Source: Entophlyctis helioformis
Taxonomy: Eukaryota; Chytridiomycota; Chytridiomycetes; Chytridiales; Chytriomycetaceae
DNA length: 64,000 nucleotides
Assembly (NCBI GenBank): GCA_025526915.1
Contig: JAHLKH010000127.1
Location: forward strand, 1 to 64,000
Direction of reading: 5' to 3'
Under the pieces are notes generated by a model, which had not been told where the DNA came from, made no database searches, and worked only from the letters and a program-made list of their open reading frames with translations. The stretch's first letter is position 1. Every line of letters starts with the position of its first letter. The position numbers and the translations under genes were made by a program. This document shows positions 56,447 through 64,000 of the stretch, piece after piece.

Positions 56447-57398
56447 GACCGCGGCCAAGGCGACGTTCAACCCGTTCCTGCCGCACGACCCGACGCTGTA
56501 CGTCGACGACCTCGGCTCGCATCTGCTGTTACTCAACAAGTACTGCGTGAGCCGCCACCACTGTCTGATCACGACCAAGGGTGAGTGCGCCGCTCGTGCG
56601 TCGGCGGGTCCGTCTGCAAGCCGTCTGGTGCTGATCGCCTGCGGCCAGAGTTCAAGAGCCAGCTGAGCCCGCTGTCCGTGCACGACTGGGCCGCTGCCCT
56701 CGCCTTTATGCGATCGGGCGGCACGCTGCGTCCGCACCTCGGCTTCTTCAACTGCGGATCGCTGTCCGGTGCGAGGTGTGTGTGTGCTTCGTCACGACCA
56801 TGGCGTCCTGCCTGTCTGTGTCTGTCGATCGCTGACATGCTGCCCAAGTGTGCTGCACAAGCACATGCAGATGCTGCCGCTGGATGGCGACGCGGCGAGC
56901 GCCCCGCCAGTGTCGGCTGCCATCCACCGCCACATGCGCCAGGCGACCGTCAAGGCAGCCACGCCGTTCTTGGTCGACGGACTGCCGTTTGCGCACGCGT
57001 GTGCGCTCATGCCGCCGCGTCTGTCGCCGGCCGTCGCACTGGACCTCAACACGGCAGCTGCCAACGCGACGACGCATCTCGAGGCTGCGCGGTCGCTGCA
57101 CGCCATCTACACGGCTGTCCTCACGGCCGCGATGCAGGCTGCCCGCGTCGATCCGGCACCCTCGCTCGGCGTCTCGGACGCCACCACCACGGAGCCCGCC
57201 GGCTTTGTCTCGCACTCGCTGCTGTTCACGGACGAGTGGATGATGGCCGTGCCGCGCCGTGCCGACAAGAGCGGGCCGATCAGCATCAACTCGGTCGGCT
57301 TTGCCGGCATGATACTCGCCAAGCGGCCGAGCGACGTCGAGTACATTACGTCACGCGGTGCCATGGCCATCCTGCAAGACGTCGCCTTCCCGCTGTGA
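56211..57398 (+). CDS. APA1: Diadenosine tetraphosphate phosphorylase (Apa1/Apa2 type)
   Basis: Exons 56211-56580, 56649-56775 and 56849-57398 total 1047 nt, 348 residues, close to yeast Apa1 (about 320). The enzyme splits Ap4A with phosphate to ATP and ADP through a nucleotidylated His. Signature blocks are NPFLPHDPTLYV, LLLLNKYCVSRHHCLITTKEF and, after an AAG acceptor, the HIT-like SVLHKHMQMLPL (HxHxQ). The C-terminal text SHSLLFTDEWMMAVPRR is followed by ISINSVGFAGMIL, typical of the family. A (CAACAG)n repeat inserts a Thr-Ala run at residues about 65-80. The start is the first ATG and lies 28 bp from the divergent oxidoreductase start, so the two genes share a very short promoter region. 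Confidence 0.93.
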
Positions 57399-57488
57399 CC
57401 TTGCCTGTCTTTATTCAATACCAGCCCTTGTTTCTTCCACTTTTCTTCATCTTGACCAGCCCTGGGGGGAACGCGAAACGAGCACATG

Positions 57489-58157
57489 CTACGACGGGTT
57501 GCACTGCACATCGCCGTCCTTGGCAACACCGTCGTTGCTGGACGCCATCCCGCGCCGCTCCTCCCGCTCGGCCTTTTCAATGTCCAGCACGGCCTGCGGC
57601 TTCTGGTACATGATCACAAGCGTGTTGGATCCCCAGTCGAACGCCATGCTCGCCGGGTTGAACGGCAGACCCAGCCTGTCCATGTCAGGGATACTGATCC
57701 GCGTGTAGTACCTTGCACCGCGAGTGAGTAGTCGACCAAAAAGACAATGCGGCGTGGAACAACAAACAACAGCAGCAGCAGCCAGCAATACCTACTTTTT
57801 GTTGGTCGTGCGCACCGTGATGCGGCGGTCCGCCACGTCCACGCTCACCTGGTACGTCTCGCGCGGCCACGGCACGTTGCGCACACGAAACACGAAATGC
57901 GACTTGGTGTCGCGACGCACGACCACGGGGCTTGTCCGGCTCTCGGCGATGAGCAGCCCTGTCCCTGCCGTCGACGTCGGGTCCGCCACTGCGGGTGCCT
58001 CGCCCACCTCGTACGTCCATTCCGTGTATGCACCGAGCGCCGTCTTGGACCGGTGCCGACGGACAACGAGGTCGTCGGTCTTGATGTCGTATTCTTCAAT
58101 GAGCTCTCGGCCGTCTGGATGCGTTGTGTGGATACGCTTCCTGCCGTTCTGTATCAT
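57489..58157 (-). CDS. DPCD: DPCD orthologue (cilium-associated protein)
   Basis: Exons 58157-57796 and 57711-57489 total 585 nt, 194 residues, against about 203 in human DPCD. The match runs the whole length: NGRKRIHTTHPDGRELIEEYD, LVVRRHRSKTALGA, SPVVVRRDTKSHFVFRVRN, VDVADRRITVRTTNKKYY (across the intron), SIPDMDRLGLP, VIMYQKPQAVL and the terminal SNDGVAKDGD. DPCD is known from vertebrates as a gene deleted in a primary ciliary dyskinesia model and is conserved mainly in organisms with motile cilia; it is thought to aid assembly of axonemal or chaperone complexes. The N-terminus lacks the roughly 20 residues before QNGRK; an extra upstream exon ending before AACGGC is possible, but no convincing donor was found. 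This is the best indicator that the organism makes flagellated cells. Confidence 0.94.
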
Positions 58158-58342
58158 GCATGTGCGTGTCGGTTTGGGTGCGCCTGCGTGCTGCTGGTGT
58201 GGCCGCTGGCTGGCAGTTGCCGGAGTAGCAGCAGCAGAGCAGTGGTATTGTGGTTGTTGCGCAGCATCGTTGCCGGATCTGGGCTAACCGCTTCGCGTTA
58301 AACCCAAAGCCGGCGACAACAACAACAACAACAGCGCCAACA

Positions 58343-59280
58343 ATGTTTGTGCAGGACGGAACGGCGCTGTTCCTGGTGGCGGCGGTCGGCCTGACGGTGC
58401 CGTCGCTCGTCTCGGCCAACGGAAACTGGCAGCGGCTCAACCTCGCCTCGCCGCCCGTCTCGCCGTCGTTCACCAAGCGCTTCTTCCTCTTCTCCTACAA
58501 GACCGAGCCGTCGCTCACGCTGCTCTCGGAGCGAGAGTCGCTCGTCATGTACATGTTCCACCACCTGGACGCATCGTAAGCCAGGCTGCTCTTGCCGGCC
58601 ATGAGCGGCAGCGACACCCACTCACGCCTGCTTGACAGACACTGGCTCGGCAACATGTGCTCGATTGCCGCATCGGCCGCGCTGCTCGACCTCGGCTTCT
58701 GGCGCACGTCGCTGCTGTTTGTTGGCGGCGGCATCTCTGGCGCGATCGCCCACGTCTGCGAGTGGAGCCTCATCCGCGACAACAAGGGCCACATCTCCAG
58801 CGATCCGCTCATCTCCCTGGTGCAGTCGGCGCACAAGGACTTGTCCAGTGGCTCCGCGGCACGCCCTACGAAGTGCCCGTCAAGGGCCTGTTCAGCGGCC
58901 TGTTCCCCACCACCTACTCGCTTGCTGGCGCCAGTGCCGGCGCGTTTGCGCTCACGGGTGCCGAGTTCTGGCTCATCTGCTCGGCGATGCGGTCGATCCT
59001 CACGGGCAGCCGCGGGTCCAACGACAAGGGCCGTCGGAGACGCAGCGCGCGTGTCGAGAGCCAGGACCCGAACCAGCGGCTCGCGGATCTGATTGTCATG
59101 GGTGCGACGCGCTTGGTTACCCTCGGGCTCCAGGTCGCGGCCGTCTTGGAGCCCGGCGCCGCTGACCTGGCGACGTCATGGCCGGGATCCCTTGCTCAGA
59201 ACGTCGGGCACTCTGCACATATCGGCGGGTTCCTGTTCGGCTTTGTTGCCATGGGCGTCTTGTCCCAGTTTCCTCAATAG
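58343..59280 (+). CDS. Rhomboid-family intramembrane serine protease
   Basis: Exons are 58343-58575 and 58639-59280. Rhomboid landmarks are HHLDASHWLGNM (loop-2 HxxxN), the nucleophile region AGASAGAFALTGAEFW and the catalytic His region VGHSAHIGGFLFGFV; helices lie between. Rhomboids cut membrane segments of other proteins. The reading frame breaks after SAHK: one G is missing following AAG at 58835-58837, after which GLVQWLRGTPYEVPVKGLF continues to the stop. With it the gene has 292 codons. A polybasic loop (KGRRRRSARVE) lies between the catalytic Ser and His helices. The serine motif is G-A-S-A-G rather than the commoner G-x-S-G, which is within family variation. Organelle targeting is unclear. 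The gene is divergent from DPCD and convergent with the reductase, with 24 bp between stops. Confidence 0.87.
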
Positions 59281-59304
59281 ACTAGAATCCAAATGTATTG
59301 GTGT

Positions 59305-60199
59305 CTACAGCAGCAGCGGGATCACTGCCTTGCGAGAGCGCGGGTAGTTGGGGAACGTGGCCTGGTACCATGCGTGCTGCTTGATCGCTCGCGGCACGAG
59401 GTTGCACGCTGTAAACAGGGCAAACGCCGTGCCGGCCCAGCTGCCCGTCGCGATCGCCCATCCAACCCATTCCAGGATCTCGCCCAGATAGTTGGGGCAC
59501 GACACCCACGAGTACAGCCCACCCAGTGGCACCGAGTAGCGCTCTCCGCCCGCATGGCGTCCACGGCGCAGACCAAACAGCACATTGTCTGCCCAGATGT
59601 TGATGACCATGCCCACCGCGAACACCGCTACGCCTGCCAAGAAGCGGGGCGAGGTCGCCACCGAGTCGGGCAGATCGCCAAAGTACCCAACGAAGCGTCC
59701 GTTGACGTAGCCGTTTGGCACGTTGAAGCAGATGGCACCCAGCACGGTGAACACGCTCATGGGTGCCATTCCAGGTGCACGCCAGGTGTACACGAGCGAT
59801 CTGTGAATGTAGTGCACCTCCCACAGGAGCACCAGCACGAGCTGGGTGCTCGACAGCGCTGCCAGCGAGCTCGATGCCGTGACGGCCAGGTAGAAGGCGA
59901 CGACGGGGATGGACTCGAAAAAGAGCCAGCCGAGCTTGCCGTTCACTGTGGGGCCGAAGCCTGGCCTGTTGAACTTGCCTGCCGAGCTCAGACGTCAGCT
60001 GGATGCCGGCCAGGGCGGTGTGCCGGCACTGCGTATGCTTACCGTACGGTGCGACAATGACGTTGAGGATCACAAGGAGCAGCGGCGCATGCAGCAGGAC
60101 GACTGCCAGTGTGCGGGCATAGAGCAGCGTCTCGGGGATGTCTGCCGGCGTTGGCGCTCTCGGCCGCAAGAACGCAATCGAGTCGTCGAGCCAGTCCAT
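59305..60199 (-). CDS. Steroid 5-alpha-reductase-family membrane protein (SRD5A/DET2 type)
   Basis: Exons 60199-60043 and 59978-59305 total 831 nt, 276 residues, normal for the family (about 260). The protein has several helices with the conserved YGKFNRPGFGPTVNGKLGW region after the first helix and the C-terminal NAD(P)H-binding part: VPLGGLYSWVSCPNYLGEIL, WVGWAIATGSWAGTAFALF and KQHAWYQATFPNYPRSRKAVIP. These enzymes reduce the 4,5 double bond of 3-oxo-steroids; in fungi the native substrate may be a sterol intermediate or an enoyl lipid, which cannot be told here. The very end (AVIPLLL) is typical of SRD5A1/DET2 rather than of the Tsc13 enoyl reductase. The exon arithmetic and lack of breaks support an intact gene. 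Confidence 0.9.
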
Positions 60200-60253
60200 G
60201 ACAGATCTGGGCGAAGTTGGAATAGAAGGAGATCGACAAGGAAACCAGCTGGC

Positions 60254-60259
60254 TTTATT
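60254..60259 (-). terminator. Poly(A) signal overlapping the stop codon of M
   Basis: The stop TAA of gene M is part of AATAAA (GAATAAAG on the minus strand), so the 3' untranslated region must be very short. The next gene (59305-60199) starts 56 bp downstream. Confidence 0.6.
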
Positions 60260-61398
60260 CGGTCTTGGTCTTCTTCTTGCCATGGACGGCGGCGGTGCGA
60301 GTCAGGCGAGCCTCGCGCTGCACGGCAAAGACGAACACGCCCGTGCCCGGTCCAAGGAGCGCACCGAGAGCAAGCACGGTCGCCACGCCACGGATCCCGT
60401 CTTCGGCCAGTGCCCACAGCACGAATCCTGTCACGCATCCCACCAGATCGACGAGCAAGAAGTATGCACCGTTATCCCTGCCCGCATGGACGTACACCAG
60501 ATCGCGGAACACCCGAACGGCGTCGTCGAACGAGCGCACGCCAAAGTACATGTAGAGCGAGTAGAACCAGTAGAGCGACGAGACAATGGCGACGGTCTTG
60601 TAGATGGCCGAGGCCGAGCGGGTGCCGGATGCGTGTGCGGTCGGGATCGACGCGACGGGGCCTTCAGCTGCATACAGCATGGCATGGATCGGGATCCACA
60701 GCAGCGGCGCGACGACCGGCGCAAAGTTGATGACCAGACAAGCCGGCGCAAAGAAGGCCATGTCGTCTGCCATCTCGGTCATGACGGCCATGACGACAAG
60801 CGACGAGATGGACGCGATGGCAATGACCCACACGAGCGACGAGCGCAGCGGGCCGTGTGCGCTGCCCTTGTGCGGCGCACCGAGCACCATGGACGGCACC
60901 CACAGCAGCGGGATCACGACGCCGATGCCGACGAGCTGGCCTAGCACGATGATGAGCGGGTACATCCACGCGAACCAGCGCACCGTCGGCCGAGTGCTCT
61001 CGAGCGCCGCAATGAGAACGGCCGCACCGCCCAGCGGGGTGAAGATGCGCACGACCAGGGAGCCGGCCGGCGACATGATGGCGTCGTGGAAGAAGGTCGT
61101 GATGAGGCACATGAACTGGTCGATGAGCAGGATGTTGGTGCGGTGGAACGGCGGCAGCGACGCCGGGTCCAGCGAGTGCAGGTCGGGCACCATGCACTGG
61201 GCGAGGAGCGGGTCGTAGTGCTTGATGGGGGGCTGCAGCGAGAGGTACGTGGCCACTCCCACGGCAGCGCTGTTGTGAGGCAGCGTGTGTGTACTGGTGA
61301 GCAAGCGAGTGTGCGTGTAGTTGCATGTCTGCCAGCCCAGCCCAGCCCAGCCCAGCCAGCGTGTCTTACCTTGCAGCAGCCAGGATCCAGCGCGACAT
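60255..61398 (-). CDS. M: multi-pass membrane protein, paralogue of M'
   Basis: Exon 1 (61398-61370) encodes MSRWILAAA, and exon 2 (61269-60255) brings the total to 1044 nt, 347 residues. At least seven hydrophobic segments are visible (LVVRIFTPLGGAAVLIAAL, WMYPLIIVLGQLVGIGVVI, SSLVWVIAIASISSLVVMAV, ACLVINFAPVVAPLLWIPI, TVAIVSSLYWFYSLYMYF, YFLLVDLVGCVTGFVLWAL, GVATVLALGALLGPGTGVFV), and it ends in KKKTKTE. The family is not recognised. The C-terminal 125 residues match those of the partial gene M' at 63618 almost residue for residue in pattern. The AATAAA signal overlaps the stop codon (60254-60259, reverse strand). The 100-bp intron carries a (CAGCC)n repeat. Confidence 0.8.
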
Positions 61399-61448
61399 GT
61401 TTGTTGTTGGCGGCCAAGGCGCGATCTGCGGATCTGGGCCTGGACACC

Positions 61449-61556
61449 GCGCTCAGCCAGGTGCGGGCGAGCGTGTCGGCCAAGGACCTCGACTTTTACC
61501 TGTCGTTTGACCACGAGTACGGCAGCAAGTCCAGCACGTCTGCCGCTGCGCCGTGA
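61449..61556 (+). pseudogene. FIGNL1 3'-end fragment in the inverted duplication
   Basis: This stretch encodes only the last ~35 codons of FIGNL1 ([18 protein letters not shown] to the stop, one Gln-to-His change), followed by the same AATAAA-containing 3' flank. It has no ATG and no upstream FIGNL1 sequence; homology to the functional gene stops sharply at 61449 (matching 35115). It marks one end of the duplicated block that carried gene N and is not a gene itself, though the 3'-end signal may still work. Confidence 0.9.
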
Positions 61557-61782
61557 GCCGCCAATAAACACTTGCCGCACTGCTGCCCTTGCCCGCCGAT
61601 CCGCTCATCCACTCGCCAGCCACTCGCCAGCCACTCGACCGCCACACGTGCCCGCCTCCAGATCGTCACTGCCACACGACCTCGGGCATCGCCGCCCCTT
61701 TTCTTTCTCGTGCTCTTCCACTCCACTCTTCAGCAACAGCCAACAGCCAACAGCCAGTAGCCAACAGCCAACACCAGCGACC

Positions 61783-63494
61783 ATGCACCGCTCGTCTGTC
61801 GCTGCCGTCGCTCTGCTCGTCTCGTGCTCGTCGCTGGCTTCGGCCGCCGTCGTCCAAGTGTCTGCGCTCGCCGGCCCGTCGTGCACAGCCGTGCTCTCGT
61901 CCAGCACCGTCCAAGCCTCGCTGGCTGGTGCACCCATCCAGTGCCTTCCCGGCACCGTCTCCATCTCGGCTGCTGCTTCGGCTGCTGCTGCTGCCGTTGC
62001 TTCTGCCGCTGTCGACGCCGCCGCTGCTCAGCACCCGTCATCGTCGTTCTATGTGCTCTCGCCCACCAATCAGACGCTCGACGCCTTTGCCTGCCCGTCC
62101 GTCGCCTGTGCACAGCCTGCGGCATGTACCAAGGTGTTCACTGCGTCGCAGGCGGACCCGCAGACTGGCCCGCAGTCTGGCGAGCAGGCCGGTCAACAAG
62201 CCAGCTGCCCCCTGTCGTTCCAGTTCCTTGATGACTCGACAACGTCCAAGTGAGTCCGTCTTGCCACACGGCCCACTCCTTGCTTGTGTGTGCACGGCTC
62301 ATGTGCACAGAAGAGGCAGTGCACACAAGATCTGACCAATGCTGCGATGATCGCAACAGGCTTCCCGTCAACATCATTGGACGGACGTCATTGACCAACA
62401 CGACGGTCAGCTCGGTTTTCGGAGTCATTGCCTTTATCTTTGTCTGCAGCTTCATCAGCTGGTTCAGCGTCAAGGAGAAGCTGTGCTGCAAGTCATGCCG
62501 TGACGACGACACAGAAGAGCTTCCAAAGACGACGCAGGACATCAACAACCGGGCCAAACACGCTGGAACGAGCACACATGTAAATGCCAGACAGCCCCAG
62601 GCGCAGGCTGCACCGCAGACGTCGGAGGTGGCGATCGCCATGTCGCAGCCACCGCCTGTTCCTGAAAAGGACCTCCCCAAGGCACCCAAGTCTGGCAAGA
62701 AGACTGTCAAGAAGGCTGCGGGAACGCGCACAACCAAGAAGAAGAGCAAGGCGGTTGTTGACGACGATGCCGCCGCCGAAGAAGAGGTCGAGGATGTTGC
62801 GCCAGCCGCCACTCCTAAACGCAAGGCCAAGCCTGTCGTGCAAAAGGACGAGCCTGCTGCAGAGATCGCGCCAACGACGACTCCCAGACGCAAGACCAAG
62901 CCCGCCGTGCAAGTGCACGATGCCGTCGAGGAGGAGGTCGAGTATGTTGCGCCAGCCGCCACTCCTAAACGCAAGACCAAGCCTGTCGTGCAGATGGACG
63001 AGCCTGCCGAAGAGATCGCGACGCCAAAGCCTATCAAGACAGCCAAAGCCGCTCCTCGTGCTGCTCCTGCCGCGAGTGCCGTCCCGACGATCTCGTCCCC
63101 CGCTCTCTCCAAGCCTGCTCCGGTTATCGTGTCGTCCAGGTTTGCTGCCGCCGCTGCCGAACCTGAGCATGCACCTGCACCTGCACCTGCACCTGCACCT
63201 TCGCCTGTGCCTGTGCCTGTTCGCTTCACTCCCGTCCGCATACAGCCGGCATCTCAGCCTGCCAGCATCCCTGCCCCTGTTAGCAGCAGGGCAGACGAAC
63301 CGCAGCCTCAGCCCACACGCGCCAGACGCGCAGCCGTCCAAGTACCGGTGGACGACAGTGACGACGATGATGATGACGACATTGTGCCTGCTCGCAGCGG
63401 ATACTATGACGAGTTTGGTCTGTTTGGCGCGGCTGAGTCTGCTGCCAGTGCCGGTGGCAAGCCAGTCGCCACCCAGCCCAAGGAGCGCATCTAG
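61783..63494 (+). CDS. N': inverted duplicate of gene N with a different membrane segment
   Basis: Exons 61783-62249 and 62360-63494 give 533 residues. Exon 1 has the same length (467 nt) as in gene N and encodes the same protein: signal peptide, ectodomain, stalk. The intron differs by only a few bases. After LPVNIIGRT the sequence changes completely: the membrane helix reads VFGVIAFIFVCSFISWF, and the juxtamembrane part is Cys/Lys/Asp-rich (KLCCKSCRDDD) instead of GTQQGWWSEACG. Similarity returns at QDINN and continues through the TPKRK repeats, an extra Ala-Pro run (HAPAPAPAPAPSP) and the C-terminus. N' therefore shares its outside with N but has its own membrane anchor. The family is not recognised. 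Confidence 0.82.
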
Positions 63495-63617
63495 ACCCTG
63501 TGTGACGAGCGATCGCCGCCGCTTGCAACCGCATTGTTCACGAATACATACACGTGTATACATTTCTTTCAGAAGGCTGTTGGACGACGTGTTCATTCAA
63601 TGGTAACGGACACGGAT

Positions 63618-64000
63618 CTACTCGGTTTTGGTCTTCTTGAGACCAGCAGCAGCCAGACGGCCAAGACGGCGCTCGCGACCAGCAGCAAAGAGGAACACAG
63701 CCGCACCCGGTCCAAGCAGCGATCCGAGACCCAACACGGTGAACAGGCCCGACAGCCCGCCCTCGGCAGCAGCCCACACGGCAAACCCAAACCAGCAGCC
63801 AAGCAGGTCCACAAACAGCACATAGCCGGCCGCGTCACGGCCCGCATGCACATTCACAAACGTGTTGAACTCGGCAACGGCAGCGGTGATGGCCTCGTTG
63901 CGCGTCGAAGCGTTCAGGAGCCCGCGCGGCTCTGCGTACATCCAGATCGTGTAGAACCAGTAGAGGGCCGACGCAAACGCCAAGAGACGGTACACGGTGC
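63618..64000 (-). CDS. M': partial paralogue of membrane gene M
   Basis: The open frame runs off the right edge. The visible 125 residues comprise helices FASALYWFYTIWMY, YVLFVDLLGCWFGFAVWAA and GLFTVLGLGSLLGPGAAVF, and the end LKKTKTE. They match the C-terminus of M (60255-61398) in order and spacing (VHAGRD, LLGPG, KKTKTE are shared). The two paralogues face the same way and flank gene N', so N' sits inside what looks like a former tandem pair. The family is unknown; the N-terminal half is outside the window. Confidence 0.75.
   Translation of the reverse strand, partial: TVYRLLAFASALYWFYTIWMYAEPRGLLNASTRNEAITAAVAEFNTFVNVHAGRDAAGYVLFVDLLGCWFGFAVWAAAEGGLSGLFTVLGLGSLLGPGAAVFLFAAGRERRLGRLAAAGLKKTKTE

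Larger units (their letters stand above)
61449..63516. repeat. Inverted duplication, right arm
   Basis: Partner of 33032-35115, about 26 kb away and inverted. The truncated FIGNL1 end shows that this arm is the derived copy. The arm lies between membrane genes M and M'. Confidence 0.9.

Noticed and set aside
61449..61556. A short gene upstream of N'
   Set aside because: It is the end of FIGNL1 copied with the duplication; there is no start codon or domain.

Overview
The window looks like nuclear DNA of a flagellated (zoosporic), early-diverging fungus. The sequence is GC-rich, with many short GT-AG introns (mostly 56-150 bp), TATA and AATAAA elements, and dense gene packing on both strands. 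Fungal traits are an Atg15-type vacuolar lipase, a PEX22-like peroxin, an Apa1-type Ap4A phosphorylase and an Rck2/Srk1-type kinase. A DPCD orthologue, a protein tied to motile cilia, argues for a flagellated cell. The lineage is inferred; no phylogeny could be run.

Layout. 1-12.6 kb: LACTB2-like hydrolase (cut by the left edge), mitochondrial HtrA protease, Rck2/Srk1-like kinase, RanBP1 and a PEX22-like protein. 12.8-24.3 kb: four tandem copies of an unrecognised four-module protein (called FM1-FM4 here), with a large coiled-coil gene on the opposite strand between FM2 and FM3. 24.4-27 kb: thymidylate synthase and an aquaglyceroporin, divergent. 27.2-32.9 kb: a 25-exon gene encoding a helical domain, a pseudokinase and about two dozen leucine-rich repeats, many of them one repeat per exon. 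33-44.5 kb: a membrane protein with a Lys-rich tail (called N here), FIGNL1, an unrecognised low-complexity protein and a long-chain acyl-CoA synthetase. 44.6-54.7 kb, plus strand: Atg15 lipase, P450, multi-pass membrane protein, M28 peptidase. 54.8-60.2 kb: FAD oxidoreductase, Apa1, DPCD, rhomboid, steroid-5-alpha-reductase-like protein. 60.3-64 kb: two paralogous membrane genes (M, M') on either side of an inverted duplicate of gene N that carries the last codons of FIGNL1.

Many exon models are supported by arithmetic. Summed exon lengths are multiples of three for the LRR-pseudokinase (4002 nt), acyl-CoA synthetase (2178), RanBP1 (1011), thymidylate synthase (1050), Apa1 (1047), DPCD (585) and others. 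Several otherwise convincing genes need single-base corrections to stay in frame. Six of these sites have the same form: one G missing immediately after an in-frame AAG codon. This is either a systematic consensus error or something biological.

The most unusual contents are the FM array with its conserved PPxY motif, the LRR-pseudokinase, and the inverted gene-N pair, in which exon 1 is nearly identical but the membrane segment has been replaced. Intron coordinates were placed by eye and may be off by a base.
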